Part shown: positions 25,901 through 33,168 of the stretch, one piece after another
How the letters are laid out: every line of letters begins with the position of its first letter
Numbering within the stretch: the first letter of the stretch is position 1
Assembly (NCBI GenBank): GCA_964504655.1
Contig: CAZDFD010000008.1
Span: 20,659 to 84,658 of the forward strand
Reading direction: 5' to 3'
Source of the DNA: JANXAZ01 sp964504655
Lineage (GTDB): Bacteria; Pseudomonadota; Alphaproteobacteria; Geminicoccales; Geminicoccaceae
Length of the DNA: 64,000 bases
Made by a program: the position numbers and the translations under genes
Notes under the pieces: model-generated
Databases searched by the model: none
What the model was told of the DNA's origin: nothing
Seen by the model: the letters and a program-made list of their open reading frames with translations, nothing else

Positions 25901-28900
25901 GGGGGCCTTGGGCGAAGCCGGCTTCGTCGCCCGCACCGAGGCCATGGCCCGCTACCTCGAGAGCAGCGGCATCGCGCTCGTGCCGCTCGCCCAATCGCTC
26001 GGCGCGCTCGACCGGCTGTTGCGCACGGACCCGGGTGCGGTGGGCTTCGCCGCGATCGACTGGGACGTGCTCGCGCGGGCGAGCGGCGGCGGCTCGGCCT
26101 CGCCGCGCTTCGCGCATCTGGTCTCGGCGGTCGAGAGCGGTGGCGGCCGGCTCCGGGCCGAACTCCTCGCGGCCCCGGCCGAGCGCCGGCCGGCGATGGT
26201 CGCCCGCTTCCTGCGCCAGCAGATCGTCAAGGTGCTGCGGGTGGAGGAGAGCAGGATCGAGGCCGAGCGGCCGCTCGCCGACGTCGGTCTCGACTCGCTC
26301 ACCGCCTTCGAGCTCAAGAACCGGATCGAGGGCGAGCTCGCCCTGAGCCTGCCCGTGGCGAAGCTCCTGCAGCAGCCGACGCTCGCCTCGCTCGGCGCCG
26401 CCGTGCTCGAGCGGCTGGGTGCCGAGGAGACCCCGGCCGAGGCGGCGGCCGCCACCCCGGCGGCGGCCGAGGCCGCGGGCGGAGCGGCGGCGGCGACGCC
26501 GGCGGCCGAGCCGAGCCCCCTCTCGGTGCGCCAGGAGCGCCTCCTGCGCGAGCTCGACGCCGCCCCGGAGCTCGGCCCTGAGCTCCGCGACTTCATGCTC
26601 GCGCACGCCTTCGAGATCCGGCCCGGGCTCGACCTCGAGCGGCTGCGGGCGGCGTTCGACGCGGTCGTGGCGCGGCACGCGATGCTGCGCGCGAGCTTCC
26701 CGCGCGTCGACGGCAGGCGGACGCTCCACATCGCCGAGGTTCATCCGCGCGGGCTCGAAGTGGTCGAGGCGCGCGGGCTCGACGAGGCCGGGCTGCGGGC
26801 CGCCGTGCAGGCGGTCGCCGACCAGCCCGAGGATCTCGACGCCGGGCCGCTGTTCCGCATCCTCCTGTTCCGCGCCGACGGCGAGCGGGACGTGGTGCTG
26901 CTGCGGGTGCACCACACGGTGATCGACGACTGGTCGGCCAAGCTCGTGCTCGAGGAGCTGTTCGGGCGCTATTTCGGCCTGCCGGTCGAGGAGCCGACGG
27001 CCGACGCGCCGAGCCATGCCGACTTCGTGCGCTTCCAGCGGGAGCTCCTGGCGAGCCCGGAGGGCGCCCGGCACCGGGCGTTCTGGGAGGAGGAACTCGC
27101 CGGCATCGGCGAGCCTTTGCCCTTGCCCTACGACCGGCCGCGGCGGCCCGGGCCGGTGCGCGCGGCGGGCCGGCTCGAGCTCGTGCTCGACGAGGCGCTC
27201 ACCGCGCGGATCCACGAGCTCGCGCGGGCCACCGGCACGACCCCGCACGCCGTGCTGCACGCCGGCTTCGACGCGCTCCTGCACGGGCTCACGGGCGAGA
27301 CCGACCTGCCGGTCGACGGGGTCGGCTTCGGCCGCACCCGGCCGGAGTTCCGGCGGGTGGTCGGCTGGCTGTCGACCCGGATCACGGTGCGCACCCGGAT
27401 CCAGCCGGAGCGGCCGTTCGCCGAGCTGGTCCGGACCGTGGCGCAGGAGCTCGCGCTCGCGCTCGAGCACCAGGACTATCCGGTGCCGCTCGTGGCCGAC
27501 GGGCTGCGCGCGGCCGCCGGCGGGCGACCCTCGCGCATCGGCCAGGTCGACTTCTACATGCGGCGGGCCGAGCAGTTCGACACCCGCGGCTTCGGCGGCC
27601 TCGTCAACGGGGTCGGTGCCGCCCGGATCGACTTCCGCGGCCACGCCGTCGCCGTCCATCCGGTCGAGCCGCGGGGCATCTGGGGCGATCTCGACATCGG
27701 CGAGGCGGAGTCCCAGGGCCGCGTCCAGTTCGAGGTGCGCTACAACGCCGATGCCTTCGAGCGCGCCACCGTCGAGCGGATCCTCGAGCGCTACCGGCGG
27801 CTGCTCGAGCGCGCGGTCGAGGCGCCGGAGCTCCAGGTGGCCGCGCTCGCCGCGGACCTCGCGGTGCCCGGACCGGCGGCCGCGGCGGCCGCGGCCGCGG
27901 TCACCGAGGACCTGCCGCTCTCGGCCAACGAGGCGAGGCTCCTCGACCGGATCGACCGGCTCGGGGTGCGTGACGCCTATACGCGGCATTTCGAGTACGC
28001 CTGTGCGTTCGCCATCCGCCCGCCGCTCGATCGCGGCCGGCTCGCGGCCGCACTCGCGACGACGCTCGAGCGGCACGACATCCTGCGCACCGTCTACCCG
28101 CGCGAGGCCGGCCGGCGGGTGCCGCGCGTCCTGGCGCGGCATCCGACCGGCCTCGAGGTGGTCGAGCCGGGCGATCGGTCGGCGGCCGAGATCGAGGCCC
28201 TGGTGCAGGCGCGCGCCGAGCAGCCCCACGACGTCGAGCGCGGGCCGCTGTTCGAGGCGATCCTGTACCGCGCCCGGGGCGAGGACCTGCTGCTCCTGCG
28301 CCTGCACCATCTGGTGTACGACGGCTGGTCCTTGATGCTGCTGTTGAACGAGCTGTTCGAGCGCTATTTCGGGCTGCGCGGGGCGGAGCCGCGGCCGGCC
28401 TTCCAGTGCCGCGACGCGGTGCGCTGGCAGCGGGCCTACATGGAGAGTGCCGAAGGCCGGGCCGAGCTCGCCTGGTGGAAGGCCGAGCTCGCCGATCCGG
28501 GCCCGCCGCTCGAGCTGCCCTTCCTGCGCGGGCGGGCGGGCGCCACCATCGCCCACGGCCGGACGGTGCGGTTCGTGATCGAGGAGGCGACCACCCGCCG
28601 GCTGCTCGAGCTCGCCGCGGCCCGGCGCTGCTCGTCCTACGCGGTGCTGCACGCCGCCATGAAGGCGCTCCTTTGGGCCTGGACCGGGCGCAGCGACCTG
28701 CTCGTCGATGCGTCCGTCGCCGCCCGGGTGCGGCCGGAGCTCGAGCCGGTCGTGGGCTGGCTCAACACGGTCCGGGCGATCCGCAACCGGGTGGCGCCGG
28801 AGCGCGGCTTCGCCACCCTCGTCGACGCGGTGGCCGAGGCCGTGCGCGGCGCGCTCGCGCACCAGGCGCATCCCTGGCTGCCGCTCCTGCGCCGGCTCGG

Positions 28901-29303
28901 CCTCGACCCGGCGGTGCGGCCCTCGCCGCTCGGCCAGGTGGCGCTGATGGCGATGCGCCCGGACAACATCGACGATCGCGGCCTCGGCGCCCTGCTCGTC
29001 GACCGGCCGGACGCCCGGGTCGCCTTCGGCAGCATCGAGGTGCGCGCGGTTCCGCTCGCCTGGGACCATTGCGAGCGCGACCTCCAGATCTTCGTGCAGG
29101 AGCTGGGCGGTCGGGTCTGGGGCGAGGTCGTGGTCGACGCCGAGCGCTGCACGGCGGCCGACACCGCGCGGCTGGCCCGGGACTACACGGCCCTGCTCGA
29201 GGCCGCGGTCGCGGCCCCCGAGGTGCCGCTCGAGGAGCTGATCGGCGGGCTCGGGCTCGGCTTCGGGCCGCCGCCCGCCGCCCGCTTCCGGGCCGCCGAG
29301 TAG
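19920..29303 (+). CDS. Highly reducing type I polyketide synthase with two C-terminal condensation domains
   Basis: 3127 residues. Domains by motif: KS (15-435; DTACSSSL Cys184, EAHGTGTP His319, TGHLEAAAG); AT (545-850; GHSFGE Ser639, AYHTAGM); DH (905-1195; DHRVDGSVLFPG His941, LLDACLQ Asp1106); a 3x11-residue repeat (1204-1236); a structural pseudo-KR (1245-1470); ER (1478-1790; NADPH loop ATGGVGLAAIQIAK); KR (1810-1990; Ser1955, Tyr1968); ACP (2090-2165; GLDSL Ser2126); an Ala-rich linker; C1 (2205-2625; HHTVIDDWS); C2 (2655-3100; HHLVYDGWS). No methyltransferase, adenylation, PCP or thioesterase domain. One complete module probably works iteratively to build a saturated chain; the C domains could release it by ester or amide formation. 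The AT substrate cannot be assigned. RND, LolA-like and PPTase genes follow. Confidence 0.93.
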   Translation: MIDQSPSAAGAIPPAVAIVGIGCLLPGGARDPQRFWRNLLDGVDGIVEVPPGRWNTGRYFDAEPGRPGRAITRWGGFVPGIEGFDAEAFGISPREAQAMDPQQRQALQVAWHALEDAMIPADSLAGTATGVFLGCCGSDYGSLQRYRRHSDAVSNTGVAISIVANRVSHRLDLRGPSLVVDTACSSSLVAMHLACRALDRGECDLALAGGVNALLDPAPFVGFSQAGMMSPSGRMHMFDHRADGYVRAEGAVILVLEPLERALAEGRRVHAVIRATWVNQDGHTATMTAPSAEAQQAMLEAAAAAAGIDPASVAYVEAHGTGTPVGDPIEARAIGLAFGRGRAPGRPLLVGSVKTQTGHLEAAAGATGVTKAALALRHRMVPPNLHFERPNPAIPMAELNLTVPTAPTPLAGDGPLRAAVNSFGFGGTNACAILESPPPVRPAAAPDPAPERILLPLSAATPGALARLAEAVADRLEAEPGTEPADVAWSLASGRARMAHGLAVPAGSREQAVTRLRAFARGEPALGPGEAGPPPWLAGRRGPARPLVFVFTGQGGQWWAMGRELLARDPVFRAEVERFDAVFERLAGWSAIAELGRTKEESRVDETEVTQPAIFAVQIGLAARWRAWGVEPAMVLGHSFGEVAAGYVAGALSLEDAAALIFHRGRLQQGLEGTGAMAALGLGAAEVRPFLARPGFAAVEVAAVNGPTMTTVGGPRPALEALLATIEAERPGTFARLLKLQAAYHTAGMEPIREAFHAALAGLRPGPARLPIVSTVTGAEIDGRALDAAYWWRNVREPVLFEPAVGHALERGFAAFLELGPHVTLAGPLNACLAHKGVAGLVQPSLHREQGELDTLWAALAALWVAGQPVDWRGVLGAGRRLVDLPLYPFETKSFWAPCEEARAMLHEAPVHPLLGDRLAGPQPRWRAELDLASHRFLEDHRVDGSVLFPGAGYVELMLAAAADALGEGPIELEGVTLHEGLFLDRERSEIVETAFDPERGRITVHSRTRDGAPEWVLRATGRARRAAAAPLASEAAAPAATAEAGDGLDGEAFYAKAAAWRYEYGPLFRGVVRARPLGDDVRGEVVRPEGLSAGAPWRFHPALLDACLQVGIALLGDAASGDLHLPRGFARVRWLARPGERLSVELVGVRRDARATVSDVVVRDPDGAVVLRIEGFETRRLVGRARRGGEAARRPAHWRDGFQESALEASAVGQESALEASAVGQESALEASAVGGGAAAAELPGEPGAWLLLADAGGLVDRLAVRLRAAGQRCLLVRPAEAAARIAREEARIRPGEAADLAPLVEELAAGGLPWRGIVQGFGLDAGTLGEDPPAAALMAFQEQACLPVLQLAQALAGRSGPAPRLWILARGARRPSGEALDGPASVAGLAQVPLLGLARTVASEQENLRCTTVDLDPAEDGLLALWAELVADGPEPEIALRGGRRFVSRLERVEPGALPPLRRPAGDPAIASFKLTMPAAGVLDTMRLVERPRPEPGPGELLLAVEAVALNFRDVMAASGLLPEEAEPDPAHEALGTECAGTVLAVGPGVLGFRPGERVATMARGCFAAHATVPAAMVMRAPAGLSAAAAATVPVGFLTAWYALVTLGRMQPGERVLIHVATGGVGLAAIQIAKMIGAEIFATAGSEAKRAFLRELGIRHVMNSRTLDFADEILAATGGAGVDLVLNSLPGPFLEKSLAVLAPHGRFLELGKRDIYGDTPLGLKALRRNVAFFAIDLANVDPRRAATVRAALDELEGHLAAGRIAPLPFERFPASRVVDAFRHMAQAKHIGKVVVELDDPALEVALDPDRPLRLRADASYLVTGGLGGFGLEVARHLARAGAGHLVLMGRSGASSEAARALLAELEAAGTQVTVAQADVTRPEEVRAVVEAIAASGRPLKGVVHGAMVLDDGFLTQLDPVRFARALAPKLAGAWNLHQATRELPLDHFVMFSSVAAMLGSKGQANYVAGNGFLDALALHRRALGLPALTINWGALGEAGFVARTEAMARYLESSGIALVPLAQSLGALDRLLRTDPGAVGFAAIDWDVLARASGGGSASPRFAHLVSAVESGGGRLRAELLAAPAERRPAMVARFLRQQIVKVLRVEESRIEAERPLADVGLDSLTAFELKNRIEGELALSLPVAKLLQQPTLASLGAAVLERLGAEETPAEAAAATPAAAEAAGGAAAATPAAEPSPLSVRQERLLRELDAAPELGPELRDFMLAHAFEIRPGLDLERLRAAFDAVVARHAMLRASFPRVDGRRTLHIAEVHPRGLEVVEARGLDEAGLRAAVQAVADQPEDLDAGPLFRILLFRADGERDVVLLRVHHTVIDDWSAKLVLEELFGRYFGLPVEEPTADAPSHADFVRFQRELLASPEGARHRAFWEEELAGIGEPLPLPYDRPRRPGPVRAAGRLELVLDEALTARIHELARATGTTPHAVLHAGFDALLHGLTGETDLPVDGVGFGRTRPEFRRVVGWLSTRITVRTRIQPERPFAELVRTVAQELALALEHQDYPVPLVADGLRAAAGGRPSRIGQVDFYMRRAEQFDTRGFGGLVNGVGAARIDFRGHAVAVHPVEPRGIWGDLDIGEAESQGRVQFEVRYNADAFERATVERILERYRRLLERAVEAPELQVAALAADLAVPGPAAAAAAAAVTEDLPLSANEARLLDRIDRLGVRDAYTRHFEYACAFAIRPPLDRGRLAAALATTLERHDILRTVYPREAGRRVPRVLARHPTGLEVVEPGDRSAAEIEALVQARAEQPHDVERGPLFEAILYRARGEDLLLLRLHHLVYDGWSLMLLLNELFERYFGLRGAEPRPAFQCRDAVRWQRAYMESAEGRAELAWWKAELADPGPPLELPFLRGRAGATIAHGRTVRFVIEEATTRRLLELAAARRCSSYAVLHAAMKALLWAWTGRSDLLVDASVAARVRPELEPVVGWLNTVRAIRNRVAPERGFATLVDAVAEAVRGALAHQAHPWLPLLRRLGLDPAVRPSPLGQVALMAMRPDNIDDRGLGALLVDRPDARVAFGSIEVRAVPLAWDHCERDLQIFVQELGGRVWGEVVVDAERCTAADTARLARDYTALLEAAVAAPEVPLEELIGGLGLGFGPPPAARFRAAE
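23529..23627 (+). repeat. Three 33-base tandem repeats inside the PKS linker
   Basis: Three adjacent 33-base copies, nearly identical (one A/G difference in the first), encode QESALEASAVG three times at residues 1204-1236 between the DH domain and the pseudo-KR. Being a multiple of three, copy-number change keeps the frame. Confidence 0.95.
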
Positions 29304-29310
29304 GGCCCCG

Positions 29311-31695
29311 ATGGCGCAGCGGAGCCTGCCGCGCGGACGCCCGGAGCGGGCCGGGCCGGCCGCCGCGGTCGCGGCGCTGCGCCGGCTGCTCGCCCGGCTC
29401 GGGGCGGTGCCGGTCGAGGCCTGGTTCCGCCCGGTGCTCGACCGGCCGCGGCTCGTCGTGGCGCTCACGATCGCGCTCTCGCTCCTCGCCGGCGGCGGGC
29501 TGCGGCAGCTCTCCTTCAACCCCGACAGCCGCCTCTTCTTCGGTCCGGACGATCCCGAGCGGCTCGCCCTCGAGGCGTTCGAGGCGACCTTCTCGCGCGC
29601 CAACAACGTCGTCTTCGTGCTGGAGCCCAGGGACGGGCGGGTGTTCACCGTGCCGACGCTGCAGGCGGTCGCCTGGCTGAGCGAGCGCGCCTGGCAGGTG
29701 CCCTACGCGCAGCGGGTCTACTCGCTCACCTCCGAGCCGCACAGCTTCGCCAAGGACGACGAGCTCGTGGTCGAGGATCTGGTACCCGACCCGGCCCGGC
29801 TCGACGGCCCGGCGGTCGAGGCGGCGCGGGCGCGGGCGATGGGCCGCGACGACCTGGTCCGTCGCCTGGTCTCGGACAAGGCCGACGTCACCGCCGTCAT
29901 GGTGCTGGTCAACGCGCCCGGGGCGAGCCGCGCCGAGGTGCCGCAGATGGCCGGCTTCGCGCGCGAGCTCGCGGCCGAGTTCCGCGCCCGCCATCCGGCG
30001 ATCGAGGTCCATCTGACGGGCGGGGTGATCGGCGACGACGCCTTCGCGCTCGCCGGCCGGCGCGACCTCTCGACGCTGGTGCCGCTGATGGTGGTGCTGG
30101 TGGCGCTGACCCTCGCGCTCGGCCTGCGCTCGCTCTGGGCGACGGTCGCCACGCTCGCCGCCATCCTGCTCTCCTGCCTGCTCACCATGGGGACCGCCGG
30201 CTGGCTCGGCGTCGTGCTCAACCCGGCGACCGCCTCGGCTCCGGTCGTGATCCTGGTGCTGTCCTTGACCACGGGCGTGCACATCGTGACGAGCGCCTGC
30301 CGCGAGCTCGCCCGGCTCGGCGCGCGCCGTCCGGCGGTCGAGGCGGCGCTCGCCGAGAACGCCTGGCCCGTGCTGATCAACAGCCTGACCACGGTGGTGG
30401 GCTTCCTGGCACTCGGCTTCTCGATCGCCCCGCCGCTGCAGGAGCTGGGCACGATCGTCTCGGCCGGCACGCTGGTGGCGCTCCTCCTGTGCTTCACCTT
30501 CCTGCCGGCGGTCCTCCTCCTCCTGCCGATCCGGGCCTCGGCCGAGATCGGCCTGCCGGCGCTCCGGGCCGCGCTCGCCCGGCTGTGCGACGCGGTGATC
30601 GCGCGGCGCCGGGCGGTGCTCGCCGCCGGCGGCGTGGCGCTCCTGGGTCTCGGCTTCGGCATGACCCGGCTCACCTTCGACGACGACTTCATCCGCTATT
30701 TCGACGAGAGCTACGACTTCCGCCGCGCCACCGACGTCTACCAGAACCGGCTGTCGGGCCTGCACGTCCTGCAGTTCTCCCTGCCGGCCGGCGAGGAGGG
30801 CGGCGTGGCACGGCCGGACTATCTCCAGAAGGTCGCCCGCTTCGCCGAATGGTTCCGCGGCCGGCCCAAGGTGGTCTCGGTCTCGGCGCTGAGCGACCTC
30901 CTCGAGCGGCTCAACAAGAACATGCACGGCGACGACCCGGCCTTCGAGCGTCTGCCCGAGAGCCGCGAGCTCGCCGCCCAGTACCTGCTGCTCTACGAGA
31001 TGTCGCTGCCGCCCGGCCACGATCTGGGCACGGTCCTCGACGTCGGCCGCTCGAAGAGCAAGCTCACCGTGGTGCTCGCCAACGTCAGCATGGACGAGGT
31101 TCGCGAGCTCGGCCTCGCGGGCGAGGCCTGGCTGCGGGCCAACAGCCCCGAGCTCGCCGCCCCACCGACCGGGCTGTCGATCATGTACGCCTATCTCTCC
31201 GAGCGGAACGTGCGGGCGATGCTCGCCGGCACCGCGCTCGGGCTCGTCGTCATCTCGGCGATGCTGGTGGCGGCACTCGGCAGCACCCGCCTCGGCCTGT
31301 TGAGCCTCGTGCCCAACTTCTTCCCGGCCTTCATGGCCTTCGGCCTCTGGGGCTACCTCATGGGCGAGGTCAACCTCGCGGTCTCGGCGGTGGCGGTCAC
31401 CACCTTCGGCGTGGTGGTCGACGACACCGTCCACCTGATGGCCCACTACCGCGACGCCCGCGAGCGGCTCGGCCTCGGCCCCGAGGACGCGATCCGCCAC
31501 TGCTACCAGATCTCCGGGGTGCCCTGCCTGTTGATGGCCGTGGCGCTCGGCCTCGGCTTCGCGGTGATGGCGCTCTCGGGCTTCGCCGTCACCCACCAGA
31601 TGGGCATGCTCAGCGCCATGACGATCGTGATCGCCTGGCTCGGCGACTATCTCTGCCTGCCGCCGCTCCTCCTGTGGCTGGAGCGGCGGCTGTGA
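29311..31695 (+). CDS. RND superfamily exporter, MmpL/HpnN type
   Basis: 794 residues, ATG seven bases after the PKS stop. The topology is that of an RND pump: one membrane segment (about 48-65), a large periplasmic domain, five segments (about 250-405), a seventh (about 430), a second periplasmic domain, and five more (about 630-790), giving 12. The SSD-like TM4/TM10 regions include SAPVVILVLSLTTGVHIV and TTFGVVVDDTVHLMAHYRDA, where acidic residues normally relay protons. This MmpL/HpnN branch moves lipids. Placement directly after the PKS argues that it exports the PKS product. It overlaps the next gene by four bases (GTGA). Confidence 0.87.
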   Translation: MAQRSLPRGRPERAGPAAAVAALRRLLARLGAVPVEAWFRPVLDRPRLVVALTIALSLLAGGGLRQLSFNPDSRLFFGPDDPERLALEAFEATFSRANNVVFVLEPRDGRVFTVPTLQAVAWLSERAWQVPYAQRVYSLTSEPHSFAKDDELVVEDLVPDPARLDGPAVEAARARAMGRDDLVRRLVSDKADVTAVMVLVNAPGASRAEVPQMAGFARELAAEFRARHPAIEVHLTGGVIGDDAFALAGRRDLSTLVPLMVVLVALTLALGLRSLWATVATLAAILLSCLLTMGTAGWLGVVLNPATASAPVVILVLSLTTGVHIVTSACRELARLGARRPAVEAALAENAWPVLINSLTTVVGFLALGFSIAPPLQELGTIVSAGTLVALLLCFTFLPAVLLLLPIRASAEIGLPALRAALARLCDAVIARRRAVLAAGGVALLGLGFGMTRLTFDDDFIRYFDESYDFRRATDVYQNRLSGLHVLQFSLPAGEEGGVARPDYLQKVARFAEWFRGRPKVVSVSALSDLLERLNKNMHGDDPAFERLPESRELAAQYLLLYEMSLPPGHDLGTVLDVGRSKSKLTVVLANVSMDEVRELGLAGEAWLRANSPELAAPPTGLSIMYAYLSERNVRAMLAGTALGLVVISAMLVAALGSTRLGLLSLVPNFFPAFMAFGLWGYLMGEVNLAVSAVAVTTFGVVVDDTVHLMAHYRDARERLGLGPEDAIRHCYQISGVPCLLMAVALGLGFAVMALSGFAVTHQMGMLSAMTIVIAWLGDYLCLPPLLLWLERRL

Positions 31696-32489
31696 GCCGG
31701 GCGGCGCTCGCGGCCGGGCTCCTCCTGCTCGCCGGCGCCGCCGCCGCCGAGCCCACGCCCGAGGCCCGCGGCCTCGAGATCGCCCTGGCCGCCGACGCCC
31801 GCGGCGCCGGCTTCTCCGACTACGCCGCGGTCGGCGAGATGATCCTCAAGGACAGGGGCGGCGCGCAGAGCCGGCGCCGCTTCCGCCTGCAGGTGCTCGA
31901 GGCCGACGGCGACGCCGACGGCGACCGCAGCCTCCTGGTCTTCGACTGGCCCGCCGACATCAAGGACACGGCCCTGCTCACCGTCGCCCACAAGGAGGGC
32001 GACGACGACCAGTGGCTCTATCTGCCGGCCCTCAAGCGGGTGAAGCGGATCAGCGCCAGCGGCCGTTCGGGCTCGTTCGTCGGCAGCGAGCTCGCCTACG
32101 AGGACATGGTCGGCGAGGAGGTCGAGCGCTACCGCCACCGCTGGCTCCGCGACGAGCCCTGCCCGGGCGGGCTCGATCTGCTCTGCCACGTCAACGAGCG
32201 GGTCCCGGTCGAGGTCGGCTCGGGCTACAGCCGGCAGGTCGCCTGGCTCGACACCGAGGAGCTCCGTGTCGTCAAGGTCGACTACTACGATCGCAAGGGC
32301 GATCTGTTGAAGACCATGATCGTCGAGGGCTATCGGCGCTACCTGGAGCGGTTCTGGCGGGCCGAGCGGATGGTGATGACCAACCACCAGACCGGCAAGA
32401 GCACGGAGATGCTCTGGAGCGACTACCGGTTCCAGGTCGGGATGTCGGCCGAGGACTTCTCGCCCCGGGCCCTCGAGCGGGCGCGCTGA
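31692..32489 (+). CDS. Outer membrane lipoprotein-sorting (LolA-like) periplasmic protein
   Basis: 265 residues, GTG start overlapping the exporter stop. A signal peptide of about 19 residues (ALAAGLLLLAGAAAA) is followed by the signature WLYLPALKRVKRISASGRSG of the PF17131-type LolA-like fold, then FVGSELAYEDM and a C-terminal DYRFQVGMSAEDFSPRALE. The fold is an incomplete beta-barrel that binds acyl chains. Proteins of this family are commonly encoded beside RND exporters. It likely accepts a lipid from the pump and carries it through the periplasm. There is no lipobox, so it is soluble. Confidence 0.85.
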   Translation: MSRAALAAGLLLLAGAAAAEPTPEARGLEIALAADARGAGFSDYAAVGEMILKDRGGAQSRRRFRLQVLEADGDADGDRSLLVFDWPADIKDTALLTVAHKEGDDDQWLYLPALKRVKRISASGRSGSFVGSELAYEDMVGEEVERYRHRWLRDEPCPGGLDLLCHVNERVPVEVGSGYSRQVAWLDTEELRVVKVDYYDRKGDLLKTMIVEGYRRYLERFWRAERMVMTNHQTGKSTEMLWSDYRFQVGMSAEDFSPRALERAR

Positions 32490-32491
32490 GG

Positions 32492-33148
32492 ATGGAGGGG
32501 GATCGGCGCCGGGCCGAACTCCGGCTCCTCGACCTCGATCGGGCGGCACCCGTGGCCACGGCTTCGCTGTCCGGTGCCGAGCTGGCGCGGGCCGCGGCCA
32601 TGGCCGAGCCGGCGCGGCGGCGCTTCGCGGCCGGGCGGGCGGCGCTCCGCGCGACCCTGGCCGACCGGCTCGGCTGCGCGCCCGGCGCGGTGCCGCTCGC
32701 CACCGGCCCCTGGGGCAAGCCCGTGCTCGCCGATCGGAGCGCCGGGCTCGCCTTCTCGCTCGCCCATTGCGGGCGGTGGGCGCTCCTGGCCGTGGCGCCG
32801 GTCGCGGCCCTCGGGGTCGATCTCGAGCGGGTCCGACCGCTCGACGACCCGGAGGCCCTGGCCGAGCGGCTGCTCGACCCGGCCGAGCGGCTCGCCCTGG
32901 CGCGGCTGCCGGCGGCGGCCCGCTGCCGTGCCCTCCTGCGCGCCTGGGTGCGCGAGGAGGCCTGCCGCAAGGCGGTCGGCACCGGGCTCCTCGACCGGCC
33001 GCCGGGGGCGGCCCGGCGGGCCCGGGCGGACGGTCTCGAGCTGGTCGAGCTCGAGCCCGGACAGGGCCTCGTGGCGGCCCTCGCCGCGAGCGAGCCCTTG
33101 ACTTGTGTTCGCCTTCTGCGCGAGAGCGCCACGGCGGGTGTCACCTGA
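32492..33148 (+). CDS. 4'-phosphopantetheinyl transferase, Sfp/HetI type
   Basis: 218 residues, ATG two bases after the previous stop. Motifs are FSLAHCG (cf. FSLSH), LGVDLERV with Mg-binding Asp110 and Glu112, and WVREEACRKAVGTG at 152-165. The family's third motif is normally W-x-x-K-E-A-x-x-K; here the first Lys is Glu155, while Glu156 and Lys160 are kept. It transfers phosphopantetheine from CoA to the carrier Ser, most obviously Ser2126 of the adjacent PKS. Having its own PPTase makes the locus self-sufficient. Confidence 0.88.
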   Translation: MEGDRRRAELRLLDLDRAAPVATASLSGAELARAAAMAEPARRRFAAGRAALRATLADRLGCAPGAVPLATGPWGKPVLADRSAGLAFSLAHCGRWALLAVAPVAALGVDLERVRPLDDPEALAERLLDPAERLALARLPAAARCRALLRAWVREEACRKAVGTGLLDRPPGAARRARADGLELVELEPGQGLVAALAASEPLTCVRLLRESATAGVT

Positions 33149-33168
33149 GCGCGGGCGGGGGAGGGGCG

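Noticed and set aside
19767..29648. A 3293-codon open frame on the minus strand opposite the PKS
   Set aside because: It mirrors the PKS third-position GC bias, is rich in Arg/Gly/Ala/His repeats with no domain, and would be antisense to a gene with clear catalytic motifs.
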